Shown: positions 9,951 to 19,350, counted from the stretch's first letter. The stretch is 54,717 nt of DNA from Prosthecomicrobium pneumaticum (GCF_014199915.1 NZ_JACHOO010000011.1:1-54717); one strand, 5' to 3'. Made by a program: numbers and translations. Notes: a model not told the origin generated them from the letters alone.

Positions 9951-10622
9951 TCAGAGCTCCGGAACGATCAGATCGGCGACCGGCCCGGCGACGACGAGCG
10001 TCGCGCCGGTCGCCGCCTGCAGGTCTTCGAGGGAGAGGGCGGGAAGCTTCTCCTTGAGGACGAAGCGGCCGCCCTCGATGTCGACGACGGCGAGCGAGGT
10101 GTAGACCCGCGTGACGCAGCCGACGCCGGTGAGCGGCAGGCTGCAGCGCTCGACGAGCTTCGGCCGGCCGTCCTTCGTCACATGGTCGGTGATCACGGCG
10201 ATCCGCTTGGCGCCATGCACGAGATCCATCGCGCCGCCGACCGCCGGCACGCCCTTCGGCCCGGTCGACCAGTTGGCGAGATCGCCGTTCTCCGCCACCT
10301 CGTAGGCGCCGAGAATGGCGACGTCGAGATGGCCGCCGCGCACCATGGCGAAGCTGTCGGCGTGATGGAAGAAGGAGGCGCCCGGCTTCAGCGTCACCGC
10401 CCGCTTGCCGGCATTGATCAGGTCCCAGTCCTCCTCGCCCTTCGCCGGCGACTCGCCGAAATCGAGGATGCCGTTCTCGGTGTGGAAGATCGCCTGCCGG
10501 CCCGGCGGCTGGTATTGCGCGACTTTCTCGGGAAAGCCGATGCCGAGATTGACATAGGCGCCGTCGGTGATGTCCTGCGCGGCGCGCCAGGCGATCTGAT
10601 CGTTCGAGAGTTTGACGGTCAT
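9951..10622 (-). CDS. pcaJ: 3-oxoadipate CoA-transferase subunit B
   Basis: The 223-aa protein is the beta subunit of a type I CoA-transferase. Glu49 in the motif HTENGILDFG is the expected residue that forms the glutamyl-CoA thioester. The enzyme moves CoA from succinyl-CoA to 3-oxoadipate. The start at 10622 lies one base after the pcaI stop, and the stop is 2 nt before pcaF. The motif reads ILDFG rather than the more usual ILGMG, a small variation. It is named PcaJ rather than AtoA/ScoB because of pcaF and the IclR regulator next door. Confidence 0.9.
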   Translation of the reverse strand: MTVKLSNDQIAWRAAQDITDGAYVNLGIGFPEKVAQYQPPGRQAIFHTENGILDFGESPAKGEEDWDLINAGKRAVTLKPGASFFHHADSFAMVRGGHLDVAILGAYEVAENGDLANWSTGPKGVPAVGGAMDLVHGAKRIAVITDHVTKDGRPKLVERCSLPLTGVGCVTRVYTSLAVVDIEGGRFVLKEKLPALSLEDLQAATGATLVVAGPVADLIVPEL

Positions 10623-10623
10623 C

Positions 10624-11355
<732 letters not shown>

Positions 11356-11424
11356 CGGCTTCCTCCCTCCATGCTCCCGATGAGCGAGAGATAGGCCCCG
11401 GCCGGACCTTCCGTCCATGCGATT

Positions 11425-11460
11425 TGTGCGATATCGTGCATTTGTTCGTATATCGCCCAA
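11425..11460. promoter_or_regulatory. putative IclR-family operator between pcaI and the regulator gene
   Basis: The divergent gap is locally AT-rich and holds CGATATCG, a perfect 8-bp palindrome, at 11429-11436, inside the partly symmetrical TG..CGATATCG..CA at 11425-11440. A related half-site TTCGTATATCG lies at 11445-11455. PcaR/PobR-type regulators bind sites rich in TTCG/CGAA near such positions. This assignment is inference from symmetry and placement. Confidence 0.4.
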
Positions 11461-11496
11461 ACCGGGCGATGCGCACCGGCCGGAGGAGGAAGGCGG

Positions 11497-12258
11497 ATGA
11501 CGATCCCGGAGCGCGATCTGATGGGCGGGCTCGCCAAGGGGCTGAAGGTGATCGAGACCTTCGTTCCGGAGCGGCCGCGCCAGTCGATCGCCGAGGTGGC
11601 GGCGGCCGCGGGGCTCGACCGGGCGACGGCGCGGCGCTGCCTGCTGACGCTCGCCCATCTCGGCTATGCGGATTACGACGGAAAATTCTTCACGCTGACG
11701 CCGCGCGTGCTGCGGCTCGGCACCGCCTGCCTCGCCACCATGCCGCTGCCGCGCCTCGTCCAGCCCCTTCTCGACGCGCTGTCGGAGGAGATCGGCGAGA
11801 GCTCCTCGGTCTCCGTGCTCGACGGGACGGAGATCGTCTATGTCGCCCGCGCGGCGCAGCGGAAACTGATGTCGATCGCGCTGATGCCGGGCTCGCGCCT
11901 GCCCGCCTATTGCACCTCGATGGGGCGGGTGCTGCTCGCCGCGCTGCCGGAGGCGGAGGCGCGCGCCCGGCTCGGCGACGGCCCCCTCCCCCGCCGCACG
12001 GACCGCACCCTGACCGACCCGGAGGCGATCATCGCCGAACTCGCCGCGGTGCGGACGGCCGGCTATGCGGTGATCGACGAGGAGGTCGAGATCGGGCTCC
12101 GCTCGATCGCCGTGCCGCTCGTCTCGGCCCGCCGCGTCACGGTCGCGGCGCTCAATCTCGGCCTGCCGGCGCGCCTCGAACCGGTCGAGGAGCTGCCCCG
12201 CCGCTACCTGCCGGCGCTCCGCCGCGTCAAGACGGCGATCGAGGAGATCCTTCCGTAG
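11497..12258 (+). CDS. pcaR: IclR-family regulator of the pca operon (PcaR-like)
   Basis: The 253-aa protein has an N-terminal winged helix-turn-helix (about residues 30-52, IAEVAAAAGLDRATARRCLL) and a C-terminal IclR effector-binding domain (about 75-250). A strong ribosome site GGAGGAAGG precedes the ATG at 11497. It is divergent from pcaIJF, the usual place for PcaR, which activates pca genes in response to 3-oxoadipate in characterised species. The name rests on family and context. Its 3' end (from 12071) is the left edge of a tandem duplication, and a decayed copy lies at 14069-14257. Confidence 0.85.
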   Translation: MTIPERDLMGGLAKGLKVIETFVPERPRQSIAEVAAAAGLDRATARRCLLTLAHLGYADYDGKFFTLTPRVLRLGTACLATMPLPRLVQPLLDALSEEIGESSSVSVLDGTEIVYVARAAQRKLMSIALMPGSRLPAYCTSMGRVLLAALPEAEARARLGDGPLPRRTDRTLTDPEAIIAELAAVRTAGYAVIDEEVEIGLRSIAVPLVSARRVTVAALNLGLPARLEPVEELPRRYLPALRRVKTAIEEILP

Positions 12259-12433
12259 GGAGACCCTGCCGTGCCGGGCGATCGCGGTAAGCCGCGGCGG
12301 CTCGGAGGTCCCTTACAGGATGGCGGGCAGGCGAGACCGCGCCGGCGCGGCGCGCGCCGTCGCGGCATCTGTGCCGGGAGAGCCGGGCCGCCCCTTGCCG
12401 GCCGGCCCCTTCGCCGCGGCGCCCCCCTGCGAT

Positions 12434-12516
12434 CGCACTTGAATGATTCTCATGAACGATCTATTCATTGAATCACTATGTCTCGATGAAATTTATAATT
12501 GGCAAAACTGAAGATC
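12434..12516 (+). promoter_or_regulatory. AT-rich promoter zone of membrane-protein paralogue 1
   Basis: In a window otherwise about two-thirds G+C this stretch is strikingly AT-rich. It contains an exact -10 hexamer TATAAT at 12494-12499, which would start transcription near 12506, only about ten bases before the ATG at 12517. No good -35 at 17 nt is seen. Nearly the same sequence precedes paralogue 2. The spacer from 12259 to 12433 is GC-rich and holds no gene. Confidence 0.45.
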
Positions 12517-14016
12517 ATGTTCAGAAATCAGAGGTTATTGTATAATTCTGTAACATTTTTATTTCTTATTTCATGTTTAGCCTTCAGAATCCGGAGCGGG
12601 ATGAATATCACCCCGGATTCCCTGTCATATCTTTATGCTGCCCGCGGTGCCTTTACGCCGGAAGGGATGCTGGACGTTGATGGGCCGCCCGGCATGCGGC
12701 TGACACTCTTCCCGCCGCTCTACCCGCTGATGATCGCCATCGTCGGGCTCGTTGCGCCCTCGCTCGAGGCCGCCGCCGCGCTGGTCAATCTCGCCGCCTT
12801 TGCGGGATGCGTTGTCCTTTTCGCCCTTGCCGCCGGCCGCGCCGGTCTTTCACCCCGCGCAACCGCGCTCGTCACGGCGCTGATCTTCGTCAATCCCTTC
12901 GTCCAGATGCTTTTCACCTATGTCTGGAGCGAGGGCCTCTACCTCTTTCTTCTTCTTTCTCTCGTCTATGTATTCTTCCGTCTTCCGGAAATCCGGCCGG
13001 ACTGGGCCGGCATCGTCACCGGACTGCTCGTCGGCGCGGCCTTCCTCACCCGATACCACGGACTGAGCCTTGTCCCGCCGACCTTTCTGGCGCTCGCGAG
13101 CCGGCCCGGCCTCTCACTCCGAGCGGGCATCCGATCTCTCGTATGGTTCGGCCTGATCGCCACATCCATCGTCGTGATCGTCGTTTTCACCAATCTGAGG
13201 ATCGATGGCACGACCTTCGGGGAGCGTCCTCCCTCCGACGACACGCTGGCCTTCGCGCTCCGCCAGACCGCAATGGCCTTCGGCTCGTTGATCCTGCCCG
13301 TCAGCCGCCTCACCCTCGCCTGGAGCGCGGTCGGCGTGATCGGCCTGATCCTCGTAACGGCCATCATCTTGCGCGGCCTTCTTCGTCGATATCGCGAGCC
13401 GTTCTTCGTCGGCACCGCGGCGATCGTGTTCTTTCATACCCTGTTGCTGATCTATTCCCAGATCAGCACGGCGATCGATCCGATTTCGTTTCGATTGCTG
13501 GGACCGGCGTTTCCTCTCGTCGTCCTGCTTTGCGCACGCGAGATGTCGGGCCGCACCCGATCGGGCGGTGCCGCGCGGGGGAGGAGGATGGTCGCTGCGG
13601 GAGCCGCGGCGATCTATCTCGCGCTGCTGACCGGCGTTGCCCTGAGCGGCGCGGAACGTGGGCCGGCAGGCTTCAAGCTGGCGCTCGCGAATCCTCCGGA
13701 GATCCCCGAACTGTGCAAGTCCGGAACGTGGCCGATCTTCTCGAACAGGCCCGGCTATCTCCGCTTTCTGGGCCTCGCCGACAATGCGAAGCCCACCCCG
13801 CGACAGGAAGAATACCGTCGCACGGAACGCGAGGACGACTGGGATGAATTCAAGGACTCCCTGAAGGCCGGCGGGGGCTGCATCGTCTGGGTGGAGGCCG
13901 CACCGGGGCCTCTTCCCCCGCCCGAGGTGATCCTCGGGGGCGCGCCGGAGGGAATCACCATCTATCTCCTCTCGGCGAATGAGGGCCTGTCCGTCGCCAT
14001 GATCGAGCCGCCGTGA
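12517..14016 (+). CDS. polytopic membrane protein, putative GT-C glycosyltransferase, paralogue 1
   Basis: The 499-aa protein has about ten predicted transmembrane segments. An acidic motif TPDSLSYLY (residues 32-40) lies after the first helix, as expected for the catalytic Asp of lipid-phosphate-sugar-dependent GT-C enzymes (PMT/ArnT-like). A soluble C-terminal tail of about 110 residues follows. The sugar and acceptor are unknown. The ATG at 12517 was chosen because paralogue 2 carries a one-base indel just upstream, so only this start is shared by both copies; both then measure exactly 1500 bp. A TTG at 12499 is an alternative. No strong ribosome site is visible. The first 90 coding bases are AT-rich. 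Confidence 0.7.
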   Translation: MFRNQRLLYNSVTFLFLISCLAFRIRSGMNITPDSLSYLYAARGAFTPEGMLDVDGPPGMRLTLFPPLYPLMIAIVGLVAPSLEAAAALVNLAAFAGCVVLFALAAGRAGLSPRATALVTALIFVNPFVQMLFTYVWSEGLYLFLLLSLVYVFFRLPEIRPDWAGIVTGLLVGAAFLTRYHGLSLVPPTFLALASRPGLSLRAGIRSLVWFGLIATSIVVIVVFTNLRIDGTTFGERPPSDDTLAFALRQTAMAFGSLILPVSRLTLAWSAVGVIGLILVTAIILRGLLRRYREPFFVGTAAIVFFHTLLLIYSQISTAIDPISFRLLGPAFPLVVLLCAREMSGRTRSGGAARGRRMVAAGAAAIYLALLTGVALSGAERGPAGFKLALANPPEIPELCKSGTWPIFSNRPGYLRFLGLADNAKPTPRQEEYRRTEREDDWDEFKDSLKAGGGCIVWVEAAPGPLPPPEVILGGAPEGITIYLLSANEGLSVAMIEPP

Positions 14017-14068
14017 GCCGTCCGATATCGCCCTTGCCGGCGCGCGGGGCGGCCGGCATGATGCGCGC

Positions 14069-14257
14069 TGATCGGCGAGGAGGTCGAGATCGGGCTCCGC
14101 GCGATCCCCGTTCCGCCCGTCTCCGCCCGCCGGCGTGATGGTCGCAGCGCTCAATTTCGGCCTGCGCGCCTACCGCGAACCGGTCGAGGAGCTGCCCCAC
14201 CGCTACCTGCCGGCGCTCCGCCGCGTCAAGGCGGCGATCGAGGAGATCCTGCCGTAG
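14069..14257 (+). pseudogene. decayed copy of the iclR (pcaR-like) 3' end
   Basis: The stretch aligns with 12071-12258 of the intact regulator, including the shared final stop codon TAG and the following bases. It lacks the DNA-binding domain and start. An extra base near 14131-14140 (CGCCGGCGTG in place of CGCCGCGTC) shifts the frame, so no product is expected. It is a passenger of the tandem duplication. The remaining bases up to 14430 are GC-rich without a gene. Confidence 0.8.
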
Positions 14258-14435
14258 GGAGACCCCGCCGTGCCGGGGCGATCGCGGTTCGCCGCGGCGG
14301 CTCGAGGGTCCTTTCACAGGATGGCGGGCAGGCGAGCCCGAGACGGCGGGGCGCGACGTCACGGCATCTGTGCCGGGAAAACCGGGCCGCCCCCCCCCTG
14401 CCGGCCGGTCCCTTCGCCGAGGCGCCGCCGCGATC

Positions 14436-14518
14436 GCACTTGAATGATTCTCATAAACGATCTATTCATTGAGTCACTATGTCTCGACGAAATTTATAAT
14501 TGGCAAAAACTGAAGATC
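14436..14518 (+). promoter_or_regulatory. AT-rich promoter zone of membrane-protein paralogue 2
   Basis: This is nearly identical to the AT-rich zone at 12434-12516, with the same exact TATAAT (14495-14500) about 19 nt before the ATG. It has one extra A in the run before CTGAAG. Conservation of non-coding bases while the middle of the gene has diverged suggests selection or gene conversion. Confidence 0.45.
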
Positions 14519-16018
14519 ATGTTCAGAAATCAGAGGTTATTGTATAATTCTGTAATATTTTTATTTCTTATTTCATGTTTAGCCTTCAGAATCCGGAGCG
14601 GGATGAATATCACCCCGGATTCCCTGTCATACCTTTATGCTGCCCGCGGTGCCTTTACGCCGGAAGGGATGCTGGCTCTTTATGGGCCGCCCGGCATGCG
14701 GCTGACACTCTTCCCGCCGCTCTACCCGCTGATGATCGCCATCGTCGGGCTCGTTGCGCCCTCGCTCGAGGCAGCCGCCGCGCTGGTCAATCTCGCCGCC
14801 TTTGCGGGATGTGTTGTCCTTTTCGCCCTTGCCGCCGGCCGCGCCGGCCTCTCACCCCGCGCAACCGCCCTCGTCACGGCGCTGATCTTCGTCAATCCCT
14901 TCGTCCAGATGCTTTTCACCCATGTCTGGAGCGAGGGCCTCTACCTCTTTCTTCTCCTTTCTCTCGTTTATGTATTCTTCCGTCTTCCGGAAATCGGGCC
15001 GGGCTTGGCCGGCGTCGTGACGGGACTGCTCGTCGGCGCGGCCTTCCTCACCCGATACCACGGGCTGAGCCTTATCCCGCCGACATGTCTTGCGCTCGCG
15101 AGCCGGCCCGGCCTCTCCGTCCGAGCGGGCATCCGATCTCTCTTATGGTTTGGCCTGATCGCCACATCCATCGTCGTGATCGTCATTTTGACCAATCTGC
15201 GGATCGATGGCACGGCATTCGGGCCGCGCCCCCCCACGGACGACACGCTGGCCCTCGCGCTCGGACAGACGGCGAACACCTTTGGCGCGTTCATCCTGCC
15301 GTTCGGCCGCTTCGCCGTCGCCTGGAGCGCGGTCGGCGCAGTCGGCCTGATCCTCGCTGCGGCCATGATCCTGCGTGGCCTTCTTCGTCAATATCGCGAG
15401 CCGTTCTTCGTCGGCGCCGCCGCGATCGCGTTTTTTCATATTCTGACGCTCATCTATACTCAGGTCAGCACGGCGATCGATCCGATCTCGTTTCGACTGC
15501 TTGGTCCGGCCGTACCCATTCTCTTTCTACTTTGCGCGAGCGAAATATCTGTCGGCACCCGATCGAGCGGCGCTGCCCCGGGCCGGAAGATTGTCGCTGC
15601 CGGAGCCTCGGCGATCTATCTCGCGTTGCTGGTCGGAGCGTGTCTGCGTGCTGCCGAGAATGGACCGGCCGGCTTCAAGCTCAGCCTCACGGAACCTCCG
15701 GAGATTCCCCAACTGTGCCGGTCCGGAACCTGGCCGATCTACTCGAACTGGCCCGGCTATCTCCGCTTTCTGGGCCTCGCCGACAACGCGAAGCCCCCCC
15801 CCCGACAGGCATATTACCGCCGTGCAGAACGAGCGGACGACTGGGATGAATTCAAGGACTCCCTGAAGGCCGGAGGGGGCTGCATCGTCTGGGTGGAGGC
15901 CGCACCGGGGCCTCTTCCCCCGCCCGAGGTGATCCTCGGGGGCGCGCCGGAGGGAATCACCATTTATCTCCTCTCGGCGAACGAGGGCCTGTCCGTCGCC
16001 ATGATCGAGCCGCCGTGA
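14519..16018 (+). CDS. polytopic membrane protein, putative GT-C glycosyltransferase, paralogue 2
   Basis: The 499-aa protein has the same topology as paralogue 1 and the same TPDSLSYLY motif after the first helix. The last 60 residues are identical to paralogue 1, while roughly residues 190-410 differ at about one position in four. The start at 14519 is the one conserved between copies; an upstream in-frame ATG at 14444 would add residues not shared with paralogue 1. The two probably diverged in the central membrane and loop region that would contact acceptor or donor, which hints at different specificities. That is inference. Confidence 0.7.
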   Translation: MFRNQRLLYNSVIFLFLISCLAFRIRSGMNITPDSLSYLYAARGAFTPEGMLALYGPPGMRLTLFPPLYPLMIAIVGLVAPSLEAAAALVNLAAFAGCVVLFALAAGRAGLSPRATALVTALIFVNPFVQMLFTHVWSEGLYLFLLLSLVYVFFRLPEIGPGLAGVVTGLLVGAAFLTRYHGLSLIPPTCLALASRPGLSVRAGIRSLLWFGLIATSIVVIVILTNLRIDGTAFGPRPPTDDTLALALGQTANTFGAFILPFGRFAVAWSAVGAVGLILAAAMILRGLLRQYREPFFVGAAAIAFFHILTLIYTQVSTAIDPISFRLLGPAVPILFLLCASEISVGTRSSGAAPGRKIVAAGASAIYLALLVGACLRAAENGPAGFKLSLTEPPEIPQLCRSGTWPIYSNWPGYLRFLGLADNAKPPPRQAYYRRAERADDWDEFKDSLKAGGGCIVWVEAAPGPLPPPEVILGGAPEGITIYLLSANEGLSVAMIEPP

Positions 16019-16133
16019 GCCGTCCGATATCGGGTCTGGCGGGCCGGCGGGTCGGCCGGCATGATGCGCCGGTTTCCCCGGTGGCAGCCGGGGTCCTAAC
16101 GCCGACACCCCGGACTGCCGAGACGAGGGAACC

Positions 16134-17663
16134 ATGACGAGCGAAGAGACACGCCGCGCCGGACGGAGGCCGATCCCGGACGCGGTGGTGCTGGTGCCGG
16201 TCGTCCTCCTGCCCTTGCTGCTGCTCGCCTACAAGATGCGGGCGGCGGTTTCGCTGAGCCCGGACTCGCTGCTCTATCTCTATGCCGCAAAGAGCCTCGC
16301 CGCGGGCGAAGGTCTCCTCTCGCTCTATGGCCCGGCCGGCACCGAGCTGACGCTCTTCCCGCCGCTCTATCCGGCGCTTCTCGCACTCCTCGGTGCGGTG
16401 ACCCCGTCCTATACGATGGCGGCGGCTTTGCTCGGCATGGCGGGGCTGGCGCTCTCATCGGCCCTGACCTTCCTGCTCGCGCGCGGCGAGGGGCTGCGGG
16501 CCGGTGCGGCGGCGGTGCTCGCCCTCGCGGTCTTCCTCAATTCCGGGCCGCAAATGGTGTTCTCCTATGTCTGGAGCGAGGTGCCCTATATCGTCCTCGT
16601 TCTCGTCCTTCTCTTCCTCCTCGCCCGGCCGCCGCGGCTCGGCCCGCTCGGCTTCGGGATCCTCCTCGGGCTGCTCGTCGGGGCGGCTTTCCTGACGCGC
16701 TATATCGGCGTCACGCTGCTGCCGGCCGTGCTCCTCGGCATCGCGGCGCTCGACCGCATTCCGCTCGAGCGGCGGATCGTCTGCGGCGTCTCGGCGACGG
16801 CGACCGCCGCGCTCGTCGTCGCAGCGATGGTGCTGCGCAACATGCTCGCCGACGGCACCGCCTTCGGCGGACGCACCCCGACGGACGACACGCTGCTCTT
16901 CGCGCTCGGCCGGCTGCTCTCGGCATTCGGCCAGTTCCTGCTGCCCTTCGAGAGCCTCGGCCTCGTCTGGGGCGTTCTCGGCTTCGTCGGGCTCGCGGCG
17001 CTCGTCCTCCTCCTCGTCCGGCACGGCCGGCTCGACCGGGCCGATGCGGTGACGGTCACCGCTGCGGCGATGGTGGTGCTGCATCTCGCCATGCTCATCT
17101 ATTCGCAGATCACGACGGCGATCGACCCGATCAACATCCGGCTCCTCTCTCCGATCTTCGCGCCGCTCGCCGTGCTCTTCGCGCGCGGCCTCGCCCTCTG
17201 GTCGCGCACGGCCGACGGATCGCGCGTCGGCGCGATCGCGCCCTATGCGGCGGCGGCCTATCTCCTCGTCATTACCGGACAGGCGATCGCCGCGGCGAAT
17301 CTCGGCGCCGGCGGCTTCACGCTCACCTATCCGACGCCGCCGGCGGTGCCGCAGGCCTGCCGCTCCGGCGAGCGGCCGACCTTCACCAACTGGCCGGGCT
17401 ATCTGCGCTTTCTCGGCCTCGTCGCCGACGCCAAGCCGCTGCCGCGCGAGACCGCCTACCGTCAGGCGCAGCAGGCCGACGACTGGGGCGACTTCCTCGC
17501 GACGGTCGAGCGGGGCGGCGCCTGCCTGATCTGGGCGGCGAGCGTGCGCGACACCATGCCGCCGAAGGAGGCGCTGCTCGGCGGACCGGCCGAGGACGTC
17601 GCCTTCGACATCGTCTGGCAGGAGCCGGGCATGGCGGTCGCGGTGCTGCGGCCGGCCCGCTGA
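16134..17663 (+). CDS. polytopic membrane protein, putative GT-C glycosyltransferase, paralogue 3
   Basis: The 509-aa protein is clearly homologous to the two preceding genes (SPDSLLYLYAA at residues 42-52, LTLFPPLYP, VWSE, GAAFLTRY, TAIDPI, NWPGYLRFLGL and the soluble C-terminal tail) but far more diverged. Unlike them it has normal high-GC codon use from the first codon and a good ribosome site (GAGGGAA just before the ATG at 16134). It is therefore likely the older resident member of the family. Activity as a lipid-linked sugar transferase is predicted from topology and the acidic first-loop motif only. Confidence 0.72.
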   Translation: MTSEETRRAGRRPIPDAVVLVPVVLLPLLLLAYKMRAAVSLSPDSLLYLYAAKSLAAGEGLLSLYGPAGTELTLFPPLYPALLALLGAVTPSYTMAAALLGMAGLALSSALTFLLARGEGLRAGAAAVLALAVFLNSGPQMVFSYVWSEVPYIVLVLVLLFLLARPPRLGPLGFGILLGLLVGAAFLTRYIGVTLLPAVLLGIAALDRIPLERRIVCGVSATATAALVVAAMVLRNMLADGTAFGGRTPTDDTLLFALGRLLSAFGQFLLPFESLGLVWGVLGFVGLAALVLLLVRHGRLDRADAVTVTAAAMVVLHLAMLIYSQITTAIDPINIRLLSPIFAPLAVLFARGLALWSRTADGSRVGAIAPYAAAAYLLVITGQAIAAANLGAGGFTLTYPTPPAVPQACRSGERPTFTNWPGYLRFLGLVADAKPLPRETAYRQAQQADDWGDFLATVERGGACLIWAASVRDTMPPKEALLGGPAEDVAFDIVWQEPGMAVAVLRPAR

Positions 17664-17676
17664 GGCGGAAACGCCT
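17663..17676. terminator. short hairpin between convergent genes
   Basis: AGGCG-GAAA-CGCCT forms a 5-bp stem closed by a GNRA tetraloop exactly between the convergent stop codons of paralogue 3 and the GMC oxidoreductase. There is no T run, so termination is plausible rather than shown. Confidence 0.35.
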
Positions 17677-19320
17677 TCAGCCGCGGGCGGCGGCGCGGAT
17701 GAGATCGGCGGCGCGCTCGCCGATCATCACGGCGGGGGCGTGCGTATTGCCCGACACGATCGCCGGCATCACCGAGCAATCGGCGATGCGCAGCCCGTCG
17801 AGCCCGCGGACACGCAATTCCGGATCGACGACGGCCTCCGCGTCGCTGCCCATCCGCGCCGTGCCGACGGGATGGAAGATCGTCGTGCCGATCGCTCCCG
17901 CGAGCGCGGCGAGCGCCGCGTCATCCTCCGGCCCGCGGCCGGGCTTGACCTCGTCCGGCCGGTAGCGGGCGAGGCGGGGCTGCGCCATCAGGCGGCGGGC
18001 GTGGCGGATGCTCGCCGCGGCGACGGCGCGATCCGCCTCGGTCGACAGGTAATCCGGCTGGATGACCGGCGCGGCATAAGGGTCGGCGCTCGCCGCATGG
18101 GTCGCGCCCCGGCTCGTCGGGCGCAGATTGCAGACCGAGACGGTGAGCGCCGGCGTGCGGTGGAGCGGCTCGCCGAAGGCGTCGAGCGACAGCGGCTGGA
18201 CGTGATACTCGATGTTGGCGCGGTTGTGGTCGGGGCCGGAGCGCGTGAAGATGCCGAGCTGGCTCGGCGCCATCGCCATCGGGCCGCTCTGCCGCAGCGC
18301 ATATTCGAGCGCGATGCCGGCCTTGCCGGCGAGCGTCGCGGCGCGGTCGTTGAGCGTCCGCGCGCCGGTGATCGAGAAGATGGTGCGCAGCTGCAGATGG
18401 TCCTGCAGGTTCTCGCCGACGCCGTCGAGCGCATGGAAGACCGGAACGCCGATACGGGACAGCACGTCCGGCCGGCCGATGCCGGAGAGCTCGAGGAGCT
18501 GCGGCGTGCCGATCGCGCCGGCCGACAGCACCACCTGCTCGCGGGCGGAAACGGCGAAGCGGCCGCCCGGCCGCGAGAAGACGACGCCGGTGGCGCGGCG
18601 GCCCTCGAAGGTCAGCCGCTCGACATGGCATTGCGTGAGGACGACGAGGTTGCGCCGGCGCCGCGCCGGGTCGAGGAAGGCCTTGCGCGCATTCCAGCGT
18701 ATGCCGCGGCGCTGGTTGACCGGGAAATAGCCGACCCCCTCATTGTCGCCGGCGTTGAAATCGGCGGCGCGGGGAATGCCCATCTCGACCGCCGCCTCGG
18801 CGACGGCGTCGAGGATCGGCCAGTGCAGCCGCTGCGGCTCGACATGGAGCTCGCCCCCGGTGCCGTGCGCGGCGTCGGCGTCGCCGAAATGCCGCTCGGA
18901 GCGGCGGAAGAGCGGCAGCACATCGTCCCAGGCCCAGCCCGGATTGCCGAGATCGCGCCAGCCGTCATAGTCCTGCGCCTGGCCGCGCATATAGATCATG
19001 CCGTTGATCGAGGAGCAGCCGCCGAGCACCTTGCCGCGCGGATAGAGGAGGCTGCGGCCGCCGAGGCCGGGCACCGGCGCGGTCCGGAAGCCCCAGTCGA
19101 GGCGCGGATTGCCGATCGCGAAGAGATAGCCGACCGGGATGTGGACCCAGGGGTGGTTGTCGCCCTTGCCGGCCTCGAGGAGCAGCACGCGGCGGCCCGG
19201 ATCGGCGGACAGCCGGTTGGCGATCACGGAACCCGCCGAGCCGGCGCCGACGATCACCACGTCGAAACTGCCGAAATCGGCCGGCACCGTTCCGTTCTTC
19301 GCGCTGCCCTTCGGCGCCAT
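17677..19320 (-). CDS. GMC-family FAD-dependent alcohol dehydrogenase/oxidase
   Basis: The 547-aa protein is a glucose-methanol-choline oxidoreductase. The N-terminal FAD motif GAGSAGSVIANRL is at residues 26-38, the GMC signature (PRGKVLGGCSSING) follows, and the C-terminal catalytic histidine region SGNTHAPAVMIGE is intact. Choline-dehydrogenase-like members oxidise many primary alcohols. It is the last gene of the 22-gene leftward aromatic cluster, 30 nt after the flavin reductase gene. A role in oxidising an alcohol side chain of an aromatic substrate is inference. Confidence 0.88.
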   Translation of the reverse strand: MAPKGSAKNGTVPADFGSFDVVIVGAGSAGSVIANRLSADPGRRVLLLEAGKGDNHPWVHIPVGYLFAIGNPRLDWGFRTAPVPGLGGRSLLYPRGKVLGGCSSINGMIYMRGQAQDYDGWRDLGNPGWAWDDVLPLFRRSERHFGDADAAHGTGGELHVEPQRLHWPILDAVAEAAVEMGIPRAADFNAGDNEGVGYFPVNQRRGIRWNARKAFLDPARRRRNLVVLTQCHVERLTFEGRRATGVVFSRPGGRFAVSAREQVVLSAGAIGTPQLLELSGIGRPDVLSRIGVPVFHALDGVGENLQDHLQLRTIFSITGARTLNDRAATLAGKAGIALEYALRQSGPMAMAPSQLGIFTRSGPDHNRANIEYHVQPLSLDAFGEPLHRTPALTVSVCNLRPTSRGATHAASADPYAAPVIQPDYLSTEADRAVAAASIRHARRLMAQPRLARYRPDEVKPGRGPEDDAALAALAGAIGTTIFHPVGTARMGSDAEAVVDPELRVRGLDGLRIADCSVMPAIVSGNTHAPAVMIGERAADLIRAAARG

Positions 19321-19350
19321 GGTCCGCCCGTATCCGTCCGCTTCGCGCGA

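Larger units (their letters stand above)
12071..14068 (+). repeat. tandem duplication, unit 1
   Basis: This unit contains the last 188 bp of the iclR gene, a GC-rich spacer, an AT-rich promoter zone and the first membrane-protein paralogue. It aligns in order with the next unit (14069 onward), offset by 1998 to 2002 nt. Identity is very high over the first 250 and last 175 coding bases (three differences in the last 176) and clearly lower in the middle of the gene. Confidence 0.85.
14069..16064 (+). repeat. tandem duplication, unit 2
   Basis: This is the second copy of the 2.0-kb unit, beginning directly after unit 1 with the iclR 3' end and finishing after paralogue 2. Both units close with a shared tail containing GGCCGGCATGATGCGC (about 14049-14064 and 16056-16071). 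The head-to-tail arrangement points to unequal recombination. Divergence shows it is not recent overall. Confidence 0.85.

Noticed and set aside
12499-12516. TTG start for membrane-protein paralogue 1
   Set aside because: The TTG overlaps the TATAAT element and would lie before the predicted transcript start; the one-base indel in paralogue 2 breaks this extension, while the ATG at 12517 is common to both copies.
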